From Sycobia sp. Sy_11 (Eukaryota; Arthropoda; Insecta; Hymenoptera; Epichrysomallidae), in NCBI GenBank assembly GCA_018907035.1, contig JACCIC010000036.1, positions 434,001-498,000 of the forward strand: a stretch of DNA of 64,000 bases, given 5' to 3'. Made by a program: the position numbers and the translations under genes. Below the pieces are notes generated by a model that worked only from the letters and a program-made list of their open reading frames with translations, ran no database searches and was not told where the DNA came from. Shown here piece by piece: positions 13,218 through 26,309 of the stretch (position 1 is the stretch's first letter; every line of letters begins with the position of its first letter).

Positions 13218-15181
13218 ATGAGTAAAAAATGGAAAGAAACAAAGAAGACATTAAAACATTCGCCTACAATATTTGATGATGAAGGTAAATAAAACTATTA
13301 CTATAATTTAAATATTCCATTTCTGAATATGGAGCAATATAAGCTATTCCTTTTTATCATTAAAATATGAGCATACAAAAACATTTCTTAAATACAAGAA
13401 TGTAATCTGTTTTTGTTAAATAATTTTGTAATGAAGCAAATAGCATTTATATATCAGAACTGCATATAATCATAATAATATTATACTTAAGTTATTTTAT
13501 GTTGGAAATTTCAGAAATTGGGACATCATCATCAGACGAAGTAAAAATATTGAAATTGTCTGTAACACCTACTTCAAAATATAGTACTAATCATAGTACA
13601 CCTATTCAAAGTAAATCTAAAACAGACTCTTCCGATTCTCCGGATTTGAATTATATTGATAGTCCAATAGAGCCTTTGACACAAAATCCACCAAATGAGG
13701 TAGGATGGGATTATCAAAGACCAGTCGTTAAAGAAGAGAATGGAAAAAATACATTTTCAATGGATATAAGTAAAACTCCTAAAAGAAATACTCTTTTACC
13801 TAAAAAGAGAAATTCAAATTCTCCTTTACTTTACAAACCATTAAAAAAGAAACTTATACAAGAAGAGCAGAAAGAACATATGGCAGGATTTATGGCAGAA
13901 TTAAAAGCTATAAAAATTAATTCAACAAAATATGAAAAAAAACATAATCCTCAAAAAATGGAAAATAAAATAGAAAGCCAATTAATTTTTGAACTTGATA
14001 GTCAACCTTCAGATGACTCTGATATTAAGCTGCAGGTTTCAGCTAATACAGATGAGTCACCTATTAAAAAACAAAGTACAACAGTTAATCAAAATTGTGA
14101 TGGATTATTAGATGATTCAATTGAAGATATGATGGTGCTATGCAGTCAAGAAGTAGAAGCAAAAGAATTTGGAGAAAAAAAGAGGAGTTCTACAATATCA
14201 CCTGATTCTGTTCGTTTAAAAGAAAAACTTAAAAATTCATTAAATGAATGTAGACAGTTTATGATTGGTAACAAAAAGAATATTGATGATTTAAAAACAA
14301 AAAATGTTTCTGTATTTAAGACTGAATCGGGTTCTCTTGAAATTCCTGATGATTCCTTTGATGATTTTTTTGTTGAAATTGATGATAACGATTTATGTAA
14401 AAATTTAAAAACTGAAGTTGTTTTTGACTGTGAAAACAGAATATTTAAAACTAGTAATAGTTCTAGTATAATACCAGAAGCAAAGTCAATATCATCTTCA
14501 AAACTTTCTATACCTCAAAATAAATTTTTTCAATCGAAAAGTTCAAGCTGCATTATGCAGTCAAATTCTAACACAATATCTAATTGTAATTATAATAACT
14601 ATTTAGAAACATCTAAAACATTAATCCAAAATAAAATTGTAAATACAAAAGCTAATTTTGGTTATCTAAACAAGGATTATATGAAAAATAGTTCAGGTTT
14701 TAGTTCACAAAGTCAAGCGAATATAAGTAGTATTAGTAATAAAAATAGTGAAACAAGATTATTCAAAACAAAAAGTTATTCAGATTCAAATTTTTTACAA
14801 GAAAGAAATGCAATTAATACTTTTGGTCAAATTAGAAATAATTATAACTTTAAAGTGGATTCAATATCTGAACAAAAGCAACCATGTAATTTTTATAATA
14901 ATCAGAACTCACAGTCAAGCTATTATGCTTCTGAATCTTCAACAGAAAACAAAACTTGGCGTAGAGTAAATTCAAGTTCGTCTATTGGTAGGTTTGGTAT
15001 AGGTAATAATAGTCAACAATCAAGTTTGAATGCACTAAGTAGTAATGGAGGATCACAATCCCTTTCTACTCCTGCAGAGATAGAAAAAAAACGTCAGGAA
15101 GCCATAATGAAAAGAGAGGCAAAGATAAAAATGAGAAATAAAATATTAAACAGGCCAATACGAAATGCAGTAACAAGATAA
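13218..15181 (+). CDS. ETAA1-like protein (RPA-binding ATR activator at stressed replication forks)
   Basis: Two exons, 13218-13284 and 13515-15181, join in phase (GAAG|GTAAAT to TTTCAG|AA) to give 577 residues. The start ATG lies at 13218-13220; the stop is TAA. The protein is disordered: Ser/Asn/Lys-rich with short conserved islands. Near residue 87 is an aromatic GWDYQRP motif after an acidic, Pro-containing stretch, as in the ATR-activating region of ETAA1. A middle island reads DDSIEDMMVLCSQ; a later acidic-aromatic island reads DDSFDDFFVEIDDND. The last 38 residues hold an AEIEKKRQEAIMKREAKIK helix, which resembles the RPA32-binding motif of ETAA1, XPA and SMARCAL1. In vertebrates ETAA1 binds RPA-coated ssDNA and activates ATR. 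The family call rests on these islands only, since the rest is too divergent to judge. Confidence 0.6.
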
Positions 15182-15373
15182 ATGTATTGAAATTGTATAA
15201 AGTAATAATTTGGTGATGAGCGATATTTGTGCCATTTATAAATTTATCATATTTGAAGTTATTATAAATTTTAAGAATGATGAAACTACTGATTAAAATG
15301 TTATAGACCTACATATTGTAGGGCTTGTATTATATTTTTTATTGTTTGTAAGTTTTGAATTTATAACTTTTCT

Positions 15374-15379
15374 AATAAA
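15374..15379 (+). terminator. Polyadenylation signal of the ETAA1-like gene
   Basis: AATAAA about 195 bp after the stop codon at 15181, followed by a GT- and T-containing stretch. It fits a short 3' UTR. Confidence 0.55.
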
Positions 15380-15759
15380 ACAACGGCTGTGCCATTTAAA
15401 AAAATATATATTTATCTCTATTTTTATATAAAGTTTAAAAGGTTATAATCAATCACGGTGTATACTTTGTTAAAAAGTCATACAATATTTCTTTATTAAT
15501 TCTAATGGTTTATAAATGCAATTAAAATTTAATTTTTCCAATTAACTCTCAACATTGAAGTGAGAAAACCTTACACAGGTATATATCTCACTATTTCCCA
15601 TTTGATAAGTTCCATATCATTGATTTTGAATTCTGCAAATCCTGAATTCTTTCTTCTGTTGTATATGTTATCAAATATTTTTCCCACACTCGGGGAGCAA
15701 AATACAATTTTCTGCAGCTGTCTAGAGGGCGCAAAATACTACTTTTCCTTCTAGGGAGT
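15380..15759. other. Intergenic, nothing recognised
   Basis: AT-rich sequence without a supportable gene. A short open frame at 15560-15754 has no recognisable family. Confidence 0.5.
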
Positions 15760-16390
15760 TGAGTTAGGTATTCGAGATTTTAAAATAAAATAAGATTTAT
15801 ATTCTATGTGAAATTTATTATAAAAATTCTTATAATGATTTTTAACTATTAAAAATTATCTATATCTTTTTTTTAATTAATTTTAATTTTCAATTCTATT
15901 TATTATGCTATTAATTTTTTTTAAATTTTATTTTAAGATTAGATTATTAACAAACTCATAATCTTAATTGATTATTTCTATTTCTTTTCAAAAAAGGGGG
16001 GCTTCGCCTCCTGCACCCCCACCTCTCGATCCGACATCTCTTCTTAACATACTTTATCAATTTCCAAATAAAAGGAAATCATTTAAATTAATATTATGAA
16101 ATTCAAATAAATTGCAGGAATCACCTTAATAGAAAACCGATAATAGTTTTTTTTTCAAATCCAACGAATTACATTTTATGTTAGGGCAACTTATTTCGGA
16201 GCGAGTATCATCTAGACATGATCTGGACCTTTAGATATTATACCTGCTCGTTCTATATAAGCATGACTAAACAGGTAGAGGGAATTTGACATTGTTTAAT
16301 TCTGTGAGTTTGTCATTCAATTTTTTGTGAATTTCTTTGAAGAAGAAAAAGCGCCCTCGTGTGAGATAATAATATGTGACACACGGAAGC
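15760..16390 (-). repeat. Dispersed repeat, copy 1 (inverted relative to copy 2 at 33.1 kb)
   Basis: About 630 bp matches the reverse complement of 33090-33725 over its whole length. Shared landmarks include the ggtattc(g/a)agattt edge, a G-rich/C-rich patch with ccccc runs, the atgttagg/taacataaaatgtaattcgttggg segment and the cgccctcgt edge. No ORF and no clear terminal inverted repeats. The orientation assigned is arbitrary. It is a noncoding mobile-element family member of unknown class. Confidence 0.75.
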
Positions 16391-17835
16391 AAAAGCGTTT
16401 TCGAACTCCGATAATTTGATGCCCACGCTATTTTTCTCCCTTGAGAGAATATATACAATTATATGAATCATATTCACAAATTGTAATGCCTATATAGGAC
16501 TTAAATATTCTAATTGAAAAATATACAATTTTAATTTAAATTGATTTGAAATTTACATTAGACTGTCTATAGTTTGAACTAGTCTGAATCTGGTTTGAAA
16601 TACCTACAGCGTAGATCATATATAGGAATATAAGAAGGGAATAAGTAAAAACAGGTAAAAGATGGTAAAAGCTGGTAAAAGTAATGGTATCTGATGGTAG
16701 AACCTGGTAAATATTTATTAATCTTCTTTTAATTTATTTGCGCGTTGCGCTTATTTTGAACACGGAATTGAAATAAAGGGTATTATCAGCCATTTGGGAT
16801 GCAATATAAAAAGTATTATTTATTAATTAATCGATTATTTGTAGTGCAGTAATTTCTTCAGCTGATATTTACGCGTGGCACGCTCAAACGAAATTGCTAA
16901 TAAAATCAAGTGGCGCAGTTGCGCCACGAAGGCGCGTTTTTTTTAAAATAAAAAATTTTATCTTTTTAGCTGCTATATTATAAAGTCTAAATTTTAGCTG
17001 CTATATTATAAGAACTGCTAAAAGAGCATAGCAACTACTAAAAAGAACTTCACTTTTTGTAGAACCTGGTAGAATGGACAATACTACTAGAATTTAAGCA
17101 GATATAAGTTTTCATTGTACTTCCGCACCTGAAGCTGATAAAATTTATTTGGTGATATTCAAATGGAAAAAAATCATAAAGAATGGACCAAAATAATAAT
17201 AAATAAATACAATAAGAAAACACTCATTTACCGATGATATGATAGTTATCTTTATAAACAAAATATATGTATGCCAATTTTTAAGAGACATAAATCTATT
17301 TAAAAAATTATTTTTATTGCATTTCTTTTTTAATTATATTATGTGTTTAACAAAAATGTAAAGAAAACAATTATATCATATTTATTTTGTTTTTTAATGT
17401 TCTGGGATTACAAAATATAGTGCAATATTTAAATTAATATTTTAAGTCTAAATACCTATTTTAAAATTAAAAAAAAACAATTTCAAACCATATACATTCT
17501 ATACTGGCGGACACCAGAGCGGACACCCATGGCAGCAATCTGCTGCTATCTCTGTTTTGATACAGTGGCGTCCTCGTAGACACGGTGGAAATTTTCAAAA
17601 CTAATAGTAATGCATGAGCTCTGGCATGAACTTGAATTTTGCTCTAGTTTTGCCAATTATAGGGATGCCAACTTTGTTGATGTTTTAAAATCGCTTGATA
17701 AAATATAACCACCAAATTTTTAAAACAATTCATAATTTATAATAAATTTTCTATACATATACCTTAAATATGTACAGAATTGATAAAAAGTTGTTGGATT
17801 TATGTAAATTAAATCAGACTATAATTTTATAAATA
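16391..17835. other. Intergenic region upstream of GCP4
   Basis: No coding region seen. It holds a cluster of ggtaaaa/tggtaga words at about 16648-16712, and two direct copies of ttttagctgctatattata about 28 bp apart near 16965-17010. A moderately GC-richer patch at 17505-17640 contains gcggacacc repeats and may be part of a promoter. Confidence 0.4.
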
Positions 17836-20689
17836 ATGCTACACGAAATTTTATTATCTTTATGGGGTTGTGCAACGAGTGTTGCAGAAATAATCGAAAC
17901 AGACGTAAATTCATTAATTTTCATATCATTACATCTTCTACTTTTACTTACTCTTACTAAAAAATATTTGATTTTAGTCGTTAAAATTAGATAATTATCT
18001 TCATCCTGGAGAACGAGTGTTAATTGACAAAATTTTAATCATTGTCAAAGAATGCAATAACATTCGAGAATTTATAAGAAAAAATAGTTGCATTGAAGGT
18101 AGTTTAAGCTTGTATAATTTTTATTAATTACATTTAATAAAAATAGTTGATAGAATTATATATTTTTGATAGAATAACATTTTTTTGAACAGATATGTTA
18201 AGTATCATATTCACTATTTACCTACTAAAATAACTTAATTTCAGAATCAAAATCACCTCTCAAAGGGCTTTATCTTGCTGCATTATGTGATGGAATGGAT
18301 AAAGCTTTGGAACCCTTTAGAGAAGATATTGTAGCTATGGAAAAAATTGTTTTAAATGATGGTTATACACCGTTATCGTTAATACTTTGCAATGTGCAGA
18401 AGTACTTAGCTTTATTTTCAGTTCTTAATGCAATTATTAAAGAAGTAATAATTTAATAATCTATTTCTGTTAATTAGATTTTATTACAATATGATACTAC
18501 TTACATATTTATGATATCAACTGAATATATCACAAATTTTTATGGTATTCAAAGTAATGTTTGATAATATAATAAATCTTATTTTATTATATAAAAAATT
18601 TATTTATATAGACGTCATTAATTCATTATTACTATAAAAAAAATTAATGCTAACTAATATCTACAGACATAAAAATAAAAATGAAATTTGTTTTATAGAT
18701 TCAGTTACAAAATTTGCGCGGTTGTAAAATATTACAATGCTTACATCATTATATCCATAGTGGTATTCCACAAGTAAAACAAGGCCTTCAAAAGTAAGTA
18801 CTTACTTTATTTCTATATTTATATTGAAAATCATCAAGTTTTTTATTGTTACAGAATGATACACTGTGTACATGTTGTATTTTACAAACATTTAACTAGT
18901 TGGCTTTTATATGGACATTTAGAAGATGTTCATAAAGAATTTTTTATTCAAAAGACTGCAAAAACGAATGATATGATTATGCAAGAAGAAATTGATAAAG
19001 ATAAGGAAAAAGATACTAATATAGAAAAAGAAAAGAAAGAATTTTCCAATGAATTGTGGGATTATGATATTAATTTAGAAGTATTACCCTATAATATCAG
19101 ACTGTCACTGGCTTATAAGATTTTAACTATTGGTCAAACAATAATTATGTTTGGTAATGATCCTCGTCAAAAAAACGACTTAAAAGTTATGACAAAAAAT
19201 GCTGAAAATGTAATATTGGGTGAAAAAGAATATGAATATTTTGAAAAACTTCGAATTCTACAAGCAAAGCCAACATTTGTTCTTAATGAATTTGAAAGAA
19301 TGGTCGATGAGTTGAAGGGATGCGTAACACAACATTTGTGGCATGTAGCAGTGGAAGAAGCACAGCTTGCTAATCGCCTCAAGTTAATTAAGGATTTTTA
19401 TTTGATGGGTCGTGGAGATCTGTTTCTTGAATTTATTAGACTAGCAACACATATACTTGATAAAATTCCAACAAACAATACATCCCGCGATATTAATTTG
19501 GCATTTCAAATGGCATTAAGGAAAACCCAATCAACAGATGAAACAGCTTTAGAAAGCTTCAATTTTTCTGTCCCAACACTTCCTTTAAACAAAGAAGAAA
19601 TTATTACTGACGTAATAGAACCAAATGCTACAGAATTTTCAGAAAAGGAAAGAGAAGATCCTATAGGTAAGTATACTTTAAAAATTAATTAAAGATAAAA
19701 AATTTACTGTAGAAAAATGTAGTATTAAAAATTTTATTATTTACTGTTTATGACTCTAAATAATTTATTTAAATGAGAAATGCTGATGTATTAAAGTCAA
19801 CATTAAAAAAAATTTCAGATAAAAAGGGATGGGGTTTAATTATTTTAAAGTATAAAGTGACATGGCCTTTACATTTGCTGTTTAATCAATCAACTCTTGC
19901 AAATTATAATACGTTATTTAGATTTTTATTACGTGTGAAAAAAACACAAATAAATTTGTGGAATCTTTGGCAGGACCATATGAATTCTAAAAATATGTAA
20001 GTTAAAAATAAGGATTTTTATTATAAAAATAATTCAAAAATATATTTTTACAAATTTATATATAACATTAGTTATTTTTAATGGACTTTTATTTTTAATA
20101 TTCAGTACTAACAAACATCAATTTCTTGCAGAGATATTGATGTAATACAATTGCGTAATAATCTTATTTTTATTGTTGATAACCTGCAGTATTATCTTCA
20201 AGTAGATGTTATAGAAAGTCAATATACGATAATGGAAAATCATATGAGAAATACTAAAAATTTCGAACATGTACAAAAGGCACATGCAATATTTTTAACT
20301 AATATTATGTCTCGCACTTTCTTATTAAGTGGTGAACGAACTGATAAAAGAAGTCCAGTAAACAGAATTTTTTAAAATATTTTTACGTCGAGATTTTGTT
20401 GAGATTATAAATTTATTTATTTTATTTTAACTTGCAGGTAAATAAATTAATTAGATTATTATTAAGACTTTGTGATGACTTTATTCGCAATGCTTCAGTT
20501 TGGGAAATAGAAAATTTACTTGAAACTGAAAAAATTGAATTAAAATCATTAAATGATGTATTAGATGGTTTAATGAGTTGGTTAACAAAGACTTTAAACA
20601 GAGTTCGTGCTCAACCAAGTGGAGAACATTTAGCACAATTATTATTAAGACTTGATTTCAACAGATGGTTTAGTAGTAAAAAGTTATGA
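17836..20689 (+). CDS. TUBGCP4: Gamma-tubulin complex component 4 (GCP4 / Grip75-like)
   Basis: Component of the gamma-tubulin ring complex that nucleates microtubules at centrosomes. Eight exons join in phase: 17836-17904, 17978-18098, 18245-18444, 18699-18793, 18855-19666, 19819-19996, 20132-20357 and 20438-20689. They give 650 residues, close to the roughly 660 of the family. The N-terminus MLHEILLSLWGC and the DNYLHPGER segment match the Spc97/Spc98 N-terminal domain. Exon 5 covers the domain junction (LPYNIRLSLAYKILTIGQTI and HLWHVAVEEAQLANRLKLIKDFYLMGRGDLF). Exons 6-8 form the C-terminal gamma-tubulin-binding domain (WPLHLLFNQSTLANYNTLFRFLL), which ends in RLDFNRWFSSKKL. All introns are GT-AG and mostly 70-250 bp. 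The 3' end faces OSTF1 tail to tail about 150 bp away. Confidence 0.95.
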
Positions 20690-20839
20690 ATTTGAAGGGC
20701 TGGACCTGGATTGCAATATAACGTATTATTTAAAACTACTTAAAACTAATTTACTTATTTCTAGTAATAAATAAATATTCTTTTCATAAAACAATATTAA
20801 CTAGTATACATTTATTTGTAACAAAAAAATGGAATGTTC

Positions 20840-22224
20840 TTAATCACTTTCATCATTATAATCTTCTTCATTGTAATCATGTGCAGTTGTACAATGATAG
20901 TGACTCATTTGAATGGAATTTTTTACTGCCGAATCATAAGCTAATTCTTCAGCTGTAGCACCAGCATTATTTTTTAAAGTTATATCACTGTTAGCTAGCA
21001 ACAATTGATTTACAACATTTAAATGCCCATGACTTGCTGCTACATGCAACGGAGAATCACCCATTTTATTCTATAAAAAATAATATTTTTTACATATTTT
21101 TAATTTGATATATAATTAATATTATTTCATTTATAAATATAAAAATTTATTTTAAAAATAATATTAATAATAATGTATTATTAATAAGAACAATAACGAA
21201 TATGTCCCTTTTCTTAATCTAGATATTAATTACAAAAGTTTGTATACCTGAGCATTTACAGCAGGATTAGGTAACTCTAATAGTAATTTTACACAGTCTT
21301 CATGTCCAGCACGGGCAGCCCAGTACAAAGGTGTATTACCTGCAGAATCTAGACCAGTTCCAGATACTCCACCATTTAAACATTCTCTTAAAAAAGCTAA
21401 ATTACCCCGTCTTGCAGCTTCATGTAAAGGTAAAATAACTTCTTCGACTTGCTCTTCAACTTTAAAGTTAAATTAAATGTTTTTATTCAAACTAAAGAAA
21501 TTTAAATTATATGTAGTTTTAAGCTGATTACCATAATTAATAGGTATCCAACCTTTTCTATTACCACATTGAGCTTGTAATCTATTACTGATGTTCGATT
21601 GATCACTGTCATTTATATAAAGTAAATCACCTTCTTCGAAAGATAATTCATCAGTCTATTAATAACATTTTGAAAAATAAAACTATTGTTTCACTATATG
21701 TAAATCCAATGTATCATATATATGTCTGTATACGTATACTCAGAATAATAAGTGTATATAAATGATTGTTTTGATTTACTTACATGTTCTGCTGTATATT
21801 TATAAAGAGCCCTGACTACTTTTATTTTACCTTAAAATAAAAATTTTTATACCAGAATAATAATTTATTCTAAATATTTTAGTTTATTATATTTCAATAA
21901 TGAGTACAAACTTAATAAATGAAAACGCAAATTAATTAAATTATTTATAATTAATTTAGTTTAATATTTAATATTATATTTTGAAATATATATCGATATA
22001 TATATATATATATATACAAACATTTTATAGTTTAATGATTTATAAAACGTAATCCATTCAGGAAAATAAATTTAGATTATATATTAACTATATTTTATTT
22101 ACATGCAATTATTAACAAATTTTACAATCAGTATTATACAAGCTAAGAATTAAATAAGTTTACCAGGTTTAGAAACTGGTTTTGGAGGTGCGGGACGTCC
22201 GGATGTGTTTACTGAAGCGGCCAT
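20840..22224 (-). CDS. OSTF1: Osteoclast-stimulating factor 1-like (SH3 and ankyrin repeats)
   Basis: Five exons on the minus strand join in phase: 22164-22224, 21784-21830, 21532-21655, 21248-21459 and 20840-21070. They give 224 residues (family about 214). The N-terminus is Pro-rich (RPAPPKPVSKPG). An SH3 domain follows at about residues 22-77 with the signature ALYKYTAEHTDELSFEEGD and the GWIPINY end. Three to four ankyrin repeats follow (LPLHEAARRGNLAFL, NTPLYWAARAGHEDCVKLLL, DSPLHVAASHGHLNVVNQLL), then an acidic tail ending DYNEEDYNDESD. In vertebrates OSTF1 is a cytosolic Src-linked adaptor; the insect role is inferred from the domains only. The start ATG at 22224-22222 is the first in frame. 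Its upstream side faces the 3' end of USE1, which is on the same strand. Confidence 0.95.
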
Positions 22225-22525
22225 TATACGCTAGTTGATAATCATAATAATAATGGTAATATGCTACGCCTATATATATATATATACATTGTACAGAGCA
22301 CGCATCAGCATCAGCCACAAGTGTTCTGTTACACACATGTTCACTTGTAGGGAGACAGTACATGGACGCGTAATGGTACATGGTACATGGACAATACATA
22401 AACGCGTAAAAGGAGAAAGACACAAACTATATTACCTGTTATAACTAACTGTTTTGTATAAAAAACAGTATTCTATTCGCATATATATAAAATATACCAA
22501 TTATAGGAAAATATTTATGAACTTT

Positions 22526-23588
22526 TTAAATTTTTTTCTTTGCAACTTTCATAAATAATATCATATCTGCAACAAAAAGATAGTTATAATTTTTTATTTT
22601 ATTATTTATTTCTGAAATTATGATGTTTGAATACTCACTAAAAAATACAACTACAACAAATGCAAGCATCAGCCATAACCAACATCTCCAAGTTGATTTA
22701 GTATGCTCCTCTAGTTTTAAAGATTCATTTTTTAATTTAACTGTATTATGATCTGTCAAATTATCAGATTTTTCCAAAGTATCGACATCTTTTTTTAATA
22801 TTGCACTTGCTGTCAAAGCATGTTCTTTTATACTTTTTGTCATAAGAATCATATTTTTTTCTATTTTTTCTTGTAGATTATGATTATGTTTTAATAAAAT
22901 ATCTATATCTTGATCTTGCTCTTTTGAATTAAATTGTCTTTGCCTGATTCCATCATTTGCACTTGCTAAATAAATGGCAATATGTGAAATATAATTTGTT
23001 TATAAAACAAATTATATTAATCAATCTTCATAATTAAAATATTACCTTCACTTAATTGAAATAGTTCATCGCGTATTTCTTTTCCATATTTTGTTGTTGT
23101 TTTTTTATGTATTTGACTTATTATGCTGGGACCATTTATGATTTCAGTTGGTGAAACAATATGTGCAGGTAACATTTGTGCTGCAACTGCTCTTTCTACA
23201 GGATTTACAAGTTTCTTTGTGTTTAAAATGCCTTTTAAAAATTCTATCCTCCTTATATACTTCACCATAATATCTCTACTTGGTTTCCTGTTTTTAATTA
23301 AGAAATTCAATAAAAGTAATTGGAATTTAATTTAATTATACAATTTATTTAATAGAAAAAAAATATTACATAGGTGATGACTGCAGTTTTTCAATCATGT
23401 CTTGTAGAGCTTCAATATACTGTAATTGAATGTATATTATTTTTTTAATTAATGAATAATGAATATTATATATCTCACTACATTACCATTTCCAATTTCC
23501 AGTCTATATTTAGGTCCTCTTTTGCCAACAATTCACACTGACCCAATAGTCTTCTAATATTAATTTCTAATCTTGATCTTTCAAACAT
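22526..23588 (-). CDS. USE1: Vesicle transport protein USE1 (ER Qc-SNARE)
   Basis: SNARE for retrograde Golgi-to-ER transport. Five exons on the minus strand join in phase: 23487-23588, 23370-23419, 23046-23287, 22639-22965 and 22526-22566. They give 253 residues. The N-terminal region (MFERSRLEINIRRLLGQCE, then DWKLEMYIEALQDMI) matches the Use1 family start. The SNARE-like coiled coil spans about residues 160-215 (DIDILLKHNHNLQEKIEKNM...). It is followed by a single C-terminal transmembrane helix (WRCWLWLMLAFVVVVFF) and a short basic lumenal tail ending KVAKKKI, encoded by a 41-bp last exon. The topology is that of a tail-anchored protein. The start is the first ATG of the conserved N-terminus. 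The last exon is inferred from splice phase and the family's usual C-terminus. Confidence 0.92.
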
Positions 23589-24215
23589 TTTTTAAATACT
23601 TATTTTAGATTTCTATAATTAATTCAGATATTATTAAAAGTTGCTATTTAAAGATTTAATAATTAAATTAATTATTAATTAATATTCTGAAATAAAATTA
23701 TGTTTAATACAATTTATACAATATTATTTAAAAATAGTATGTTTTCTGCATGGTTTTTTGTTACTAGTGATCAAATGCAATTGATTGCTTTTAATGTTCT
23801 GTCAAATAATATAAATCTATTAAATTTAAAAAAAACCTACATATATACTCTATAACTGTATATTATACCAGCTGATAGTTGAGACGCGTCACGTAAACGT
23901 GAGCGATAAATAAAGTCTATCCACAGATAATAAGGGGAGAAGAGGGGCGCCGATGCTTATGGGCCAGACTGCAGTAAAAATTTTCGACTGAAAACGAGGG
24001 CCTCTGGCGGCCAAAGCAACGTACTGGCCGTTTCGTGTGATATTCCAGATGTTTTTCGAGCTCGTGCGATGATGCGATCGAAGAGGAAGACGACTGTCTT
24101 CGGCGCGTGCAAACGGAAAGCTTGTCGAGACAATAGGCTGGCAGCGGGGGTGTAATAAAAGATGAGTAGCTTATACTGACCAAAAATAAATTTTAGTGAT
24201 ACATGTATAAATATA
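23589..24215. other. GC-richer island with no gene recognised
   Basis: AT-rich to 23885. A distinctly GC-richer stretch follows at about 23888-24180, rich in CpG-containing words (gacgcgtcacg, ggcgcc, gatcgaag). A minus-strand frame (23917-24183, 88 codons) has no recognisable domain. The island could be a promoter/5' UTR or an unrecognised exon. Confidence 0.4.
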
Positions 24216-25298
24216 TATATATATATATAGTCTCGCAGCAGATAGCAAGCAGTTCGAAGTTTTGAAACCTACGGCAACTTTAAAGAAAACTGGCAAACAT
24301 CAGAGCTGAGAAAATCTCTTATAGCAAAGAGCTACCAAATTTTTCAAGTAGTCGACTAACGCGATTTTTATTAAAATTTTTATATATACGTTTTCTAGGA
24401 TTCTGTTTATATACATGGTAGTAAAAATTGGTGATAATTTCAATTTTATAATAAATTACATTAATACCCAGTTAAAATATTGTCTTTCTAACTTATCTCG
24501 TAAAATACAAAAAATTTCCTTAAATGATTTAACTAAAAGTTCAAAATCTCATCAAAATACATATTTTTTAATCTATATATTTTTTCTTTAAACGTTTTTT
24601 ATTAACAACAATGCACTTCACCGTAATATTCTCATTGACTATTCTATATCCTCCGTTAGTATGAATATATTTTTTTGGAAATTCTTGGTACAGAAAAATG
24701 TATAGAATAAGAAATATGTTTTTTTGGTGGAATTTATAACTTTTCTTAACAATCCTTTTTGGAACTTTTCGTATTTTACAAGATAATTTAGAAAAACCAG
24801 ATTTTTACGGTGTTCTTATGGTTTTCACTATAAAAATGAAATTTCCTCAAATTTTCACCATTATATTTATGATAAACATTTCAAAAAACATAAACAATAT
24901 TTCAATATACTAAAGTAAGGCGACTAATATAATATGCAGACACAATCTCATTTTTGTTCATTCAAAAAGTAACTAGATTTTTCTGTCAGTAATATAATAA
25001 TGCTCAACAACACACACTCTGCTAAAGATTCTGTAAAATAAAATTTTTGTAAAAGCCTCAAAATCAAAACCTACGGGTACTGGACAATATATATAAATAT
25101 ATATAGATGGATATTATAAACAAGTATGAATATGAAAAACAATTATTCATAAATAATGGAAATGAATTAAAAAAAATTATTCTACGAATCTCTTCTCGAG
25201 ATCGTCACAGACAGCTTTATTTTCTCTGATGTACTGTACAATAAGACTACAAGTTTATATAAACATAATATTACTTATCTAATAACATAATTTGCGTT
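24216..25298. other. Intergenic, nothing recognised
   Basis: AT-rich sequence without ORFs of note. Confidence 0.5.
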
Positions 25299-25520
25299 GC
25301 ACTACACACCGAAAACAATTCCAAATGCAAATAAGTCAATTTCAGAAATGTATATTTATTACAATCCAACAAATATTTATTCAAATTCTATTGAAACAAA
25401 AATATACAGCCTTAATAGGAACGAATATTCTGCAATTTCAAAAGAACCCTGTATTTGAAATGAATAGTTAAGTTTATTTAAAGAGCAAAAAAGTCTTTGT
25501 TACGTTGCAAATACATAAAC
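25299..25520 (+). repeat. Direct repeat unit 1
   Basis: About 220 bp from gcactacacaccgaaaac to ttgttacgttgcaaata. It is repeated with roughly 85-90% identity by eye 344 bp further on. It is noncoding. Together the two units look like a local duplication or two copies of a short element. Confidence 0.8.
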
Positions 25521-25642
25521 AATTCCAGTTTATGTAAATTAATTATATAAGAACATATGTATTAGATGTTTATATTCCAAGTTTTAATTCTTTCTATTTA
25601 CATTATCATCTCGCACAATTTTTTAAAGAATATTATTTACAT

Positions 25643-25860
25643 GGTGCTACACACTGAAAACAATTCCAAATGCAAACGAGTCGATTTCATAAAAGTATAT
25701 TTATTGCAATCCAACAAACATTCGTTCAAATTCTATTGAAACAAAAATATACAGCTTTAATAGGAACGAATATTCTGTAATTTCGAAACAACCGTGTATT
25801 TGAAATGAATAGTTGAGTTTATTTAAAGAGCAAAAAATATTTGTTACGTTACAAATATTT
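25643..25860 (+). repeat. Direct repeat unit 2
   Basis: Second copy of the unit at 25299-25520, same orientation, with scattered substitutions and small indels. Confidence 0.8.
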
Positions 25861-26309
25861 TTAAATAATTAGAATTTCTAATACGCCATACTTGCCTTAT
25901 TCTATACTTTTGTATAAAATAAATTTAAAGTATGTTTTAGTTGTGTAAGTAATTTTTAAAATTAAGATTTTTAGTGCTGAAGAGTACATGTGACTGCCTT
26001 ATTAAACAGTTAAACACTCTCTATTTATTAGGATTAAGTACTAATAATAACCCTAATTAACATTCTGATCGGGATGCCTAAAGCTTGAACGGCAGATTGT
26101 GTGCGTTGAACATTTACTACCATTGTGTTTCGTATAATACAAATATATTACAGATAATATATATATATTACAATAAAAATGATGGAAAAATATGTAAATA
26201 TAGTTATTATTTATTGAAATATAATATATAGTGTACGTTTACATCGTTGAAGATTACGAAAATGACGGTCTAATAAGTTAAAATACTACAATTGAATTAA
26301 TAAATATTT
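25861..26309. other. Intergenic, nothing recognised
   Basis: AT-rich, no ORF or repeat structure of note. Confidence 0.5.

Noticed and set aside
22169..22444. Frames upstream of OSTF1 on both strands
   Set aside because: They overlap the OSTF1 first exon and its 5' region; they have no domain and include microsatellite sequence.
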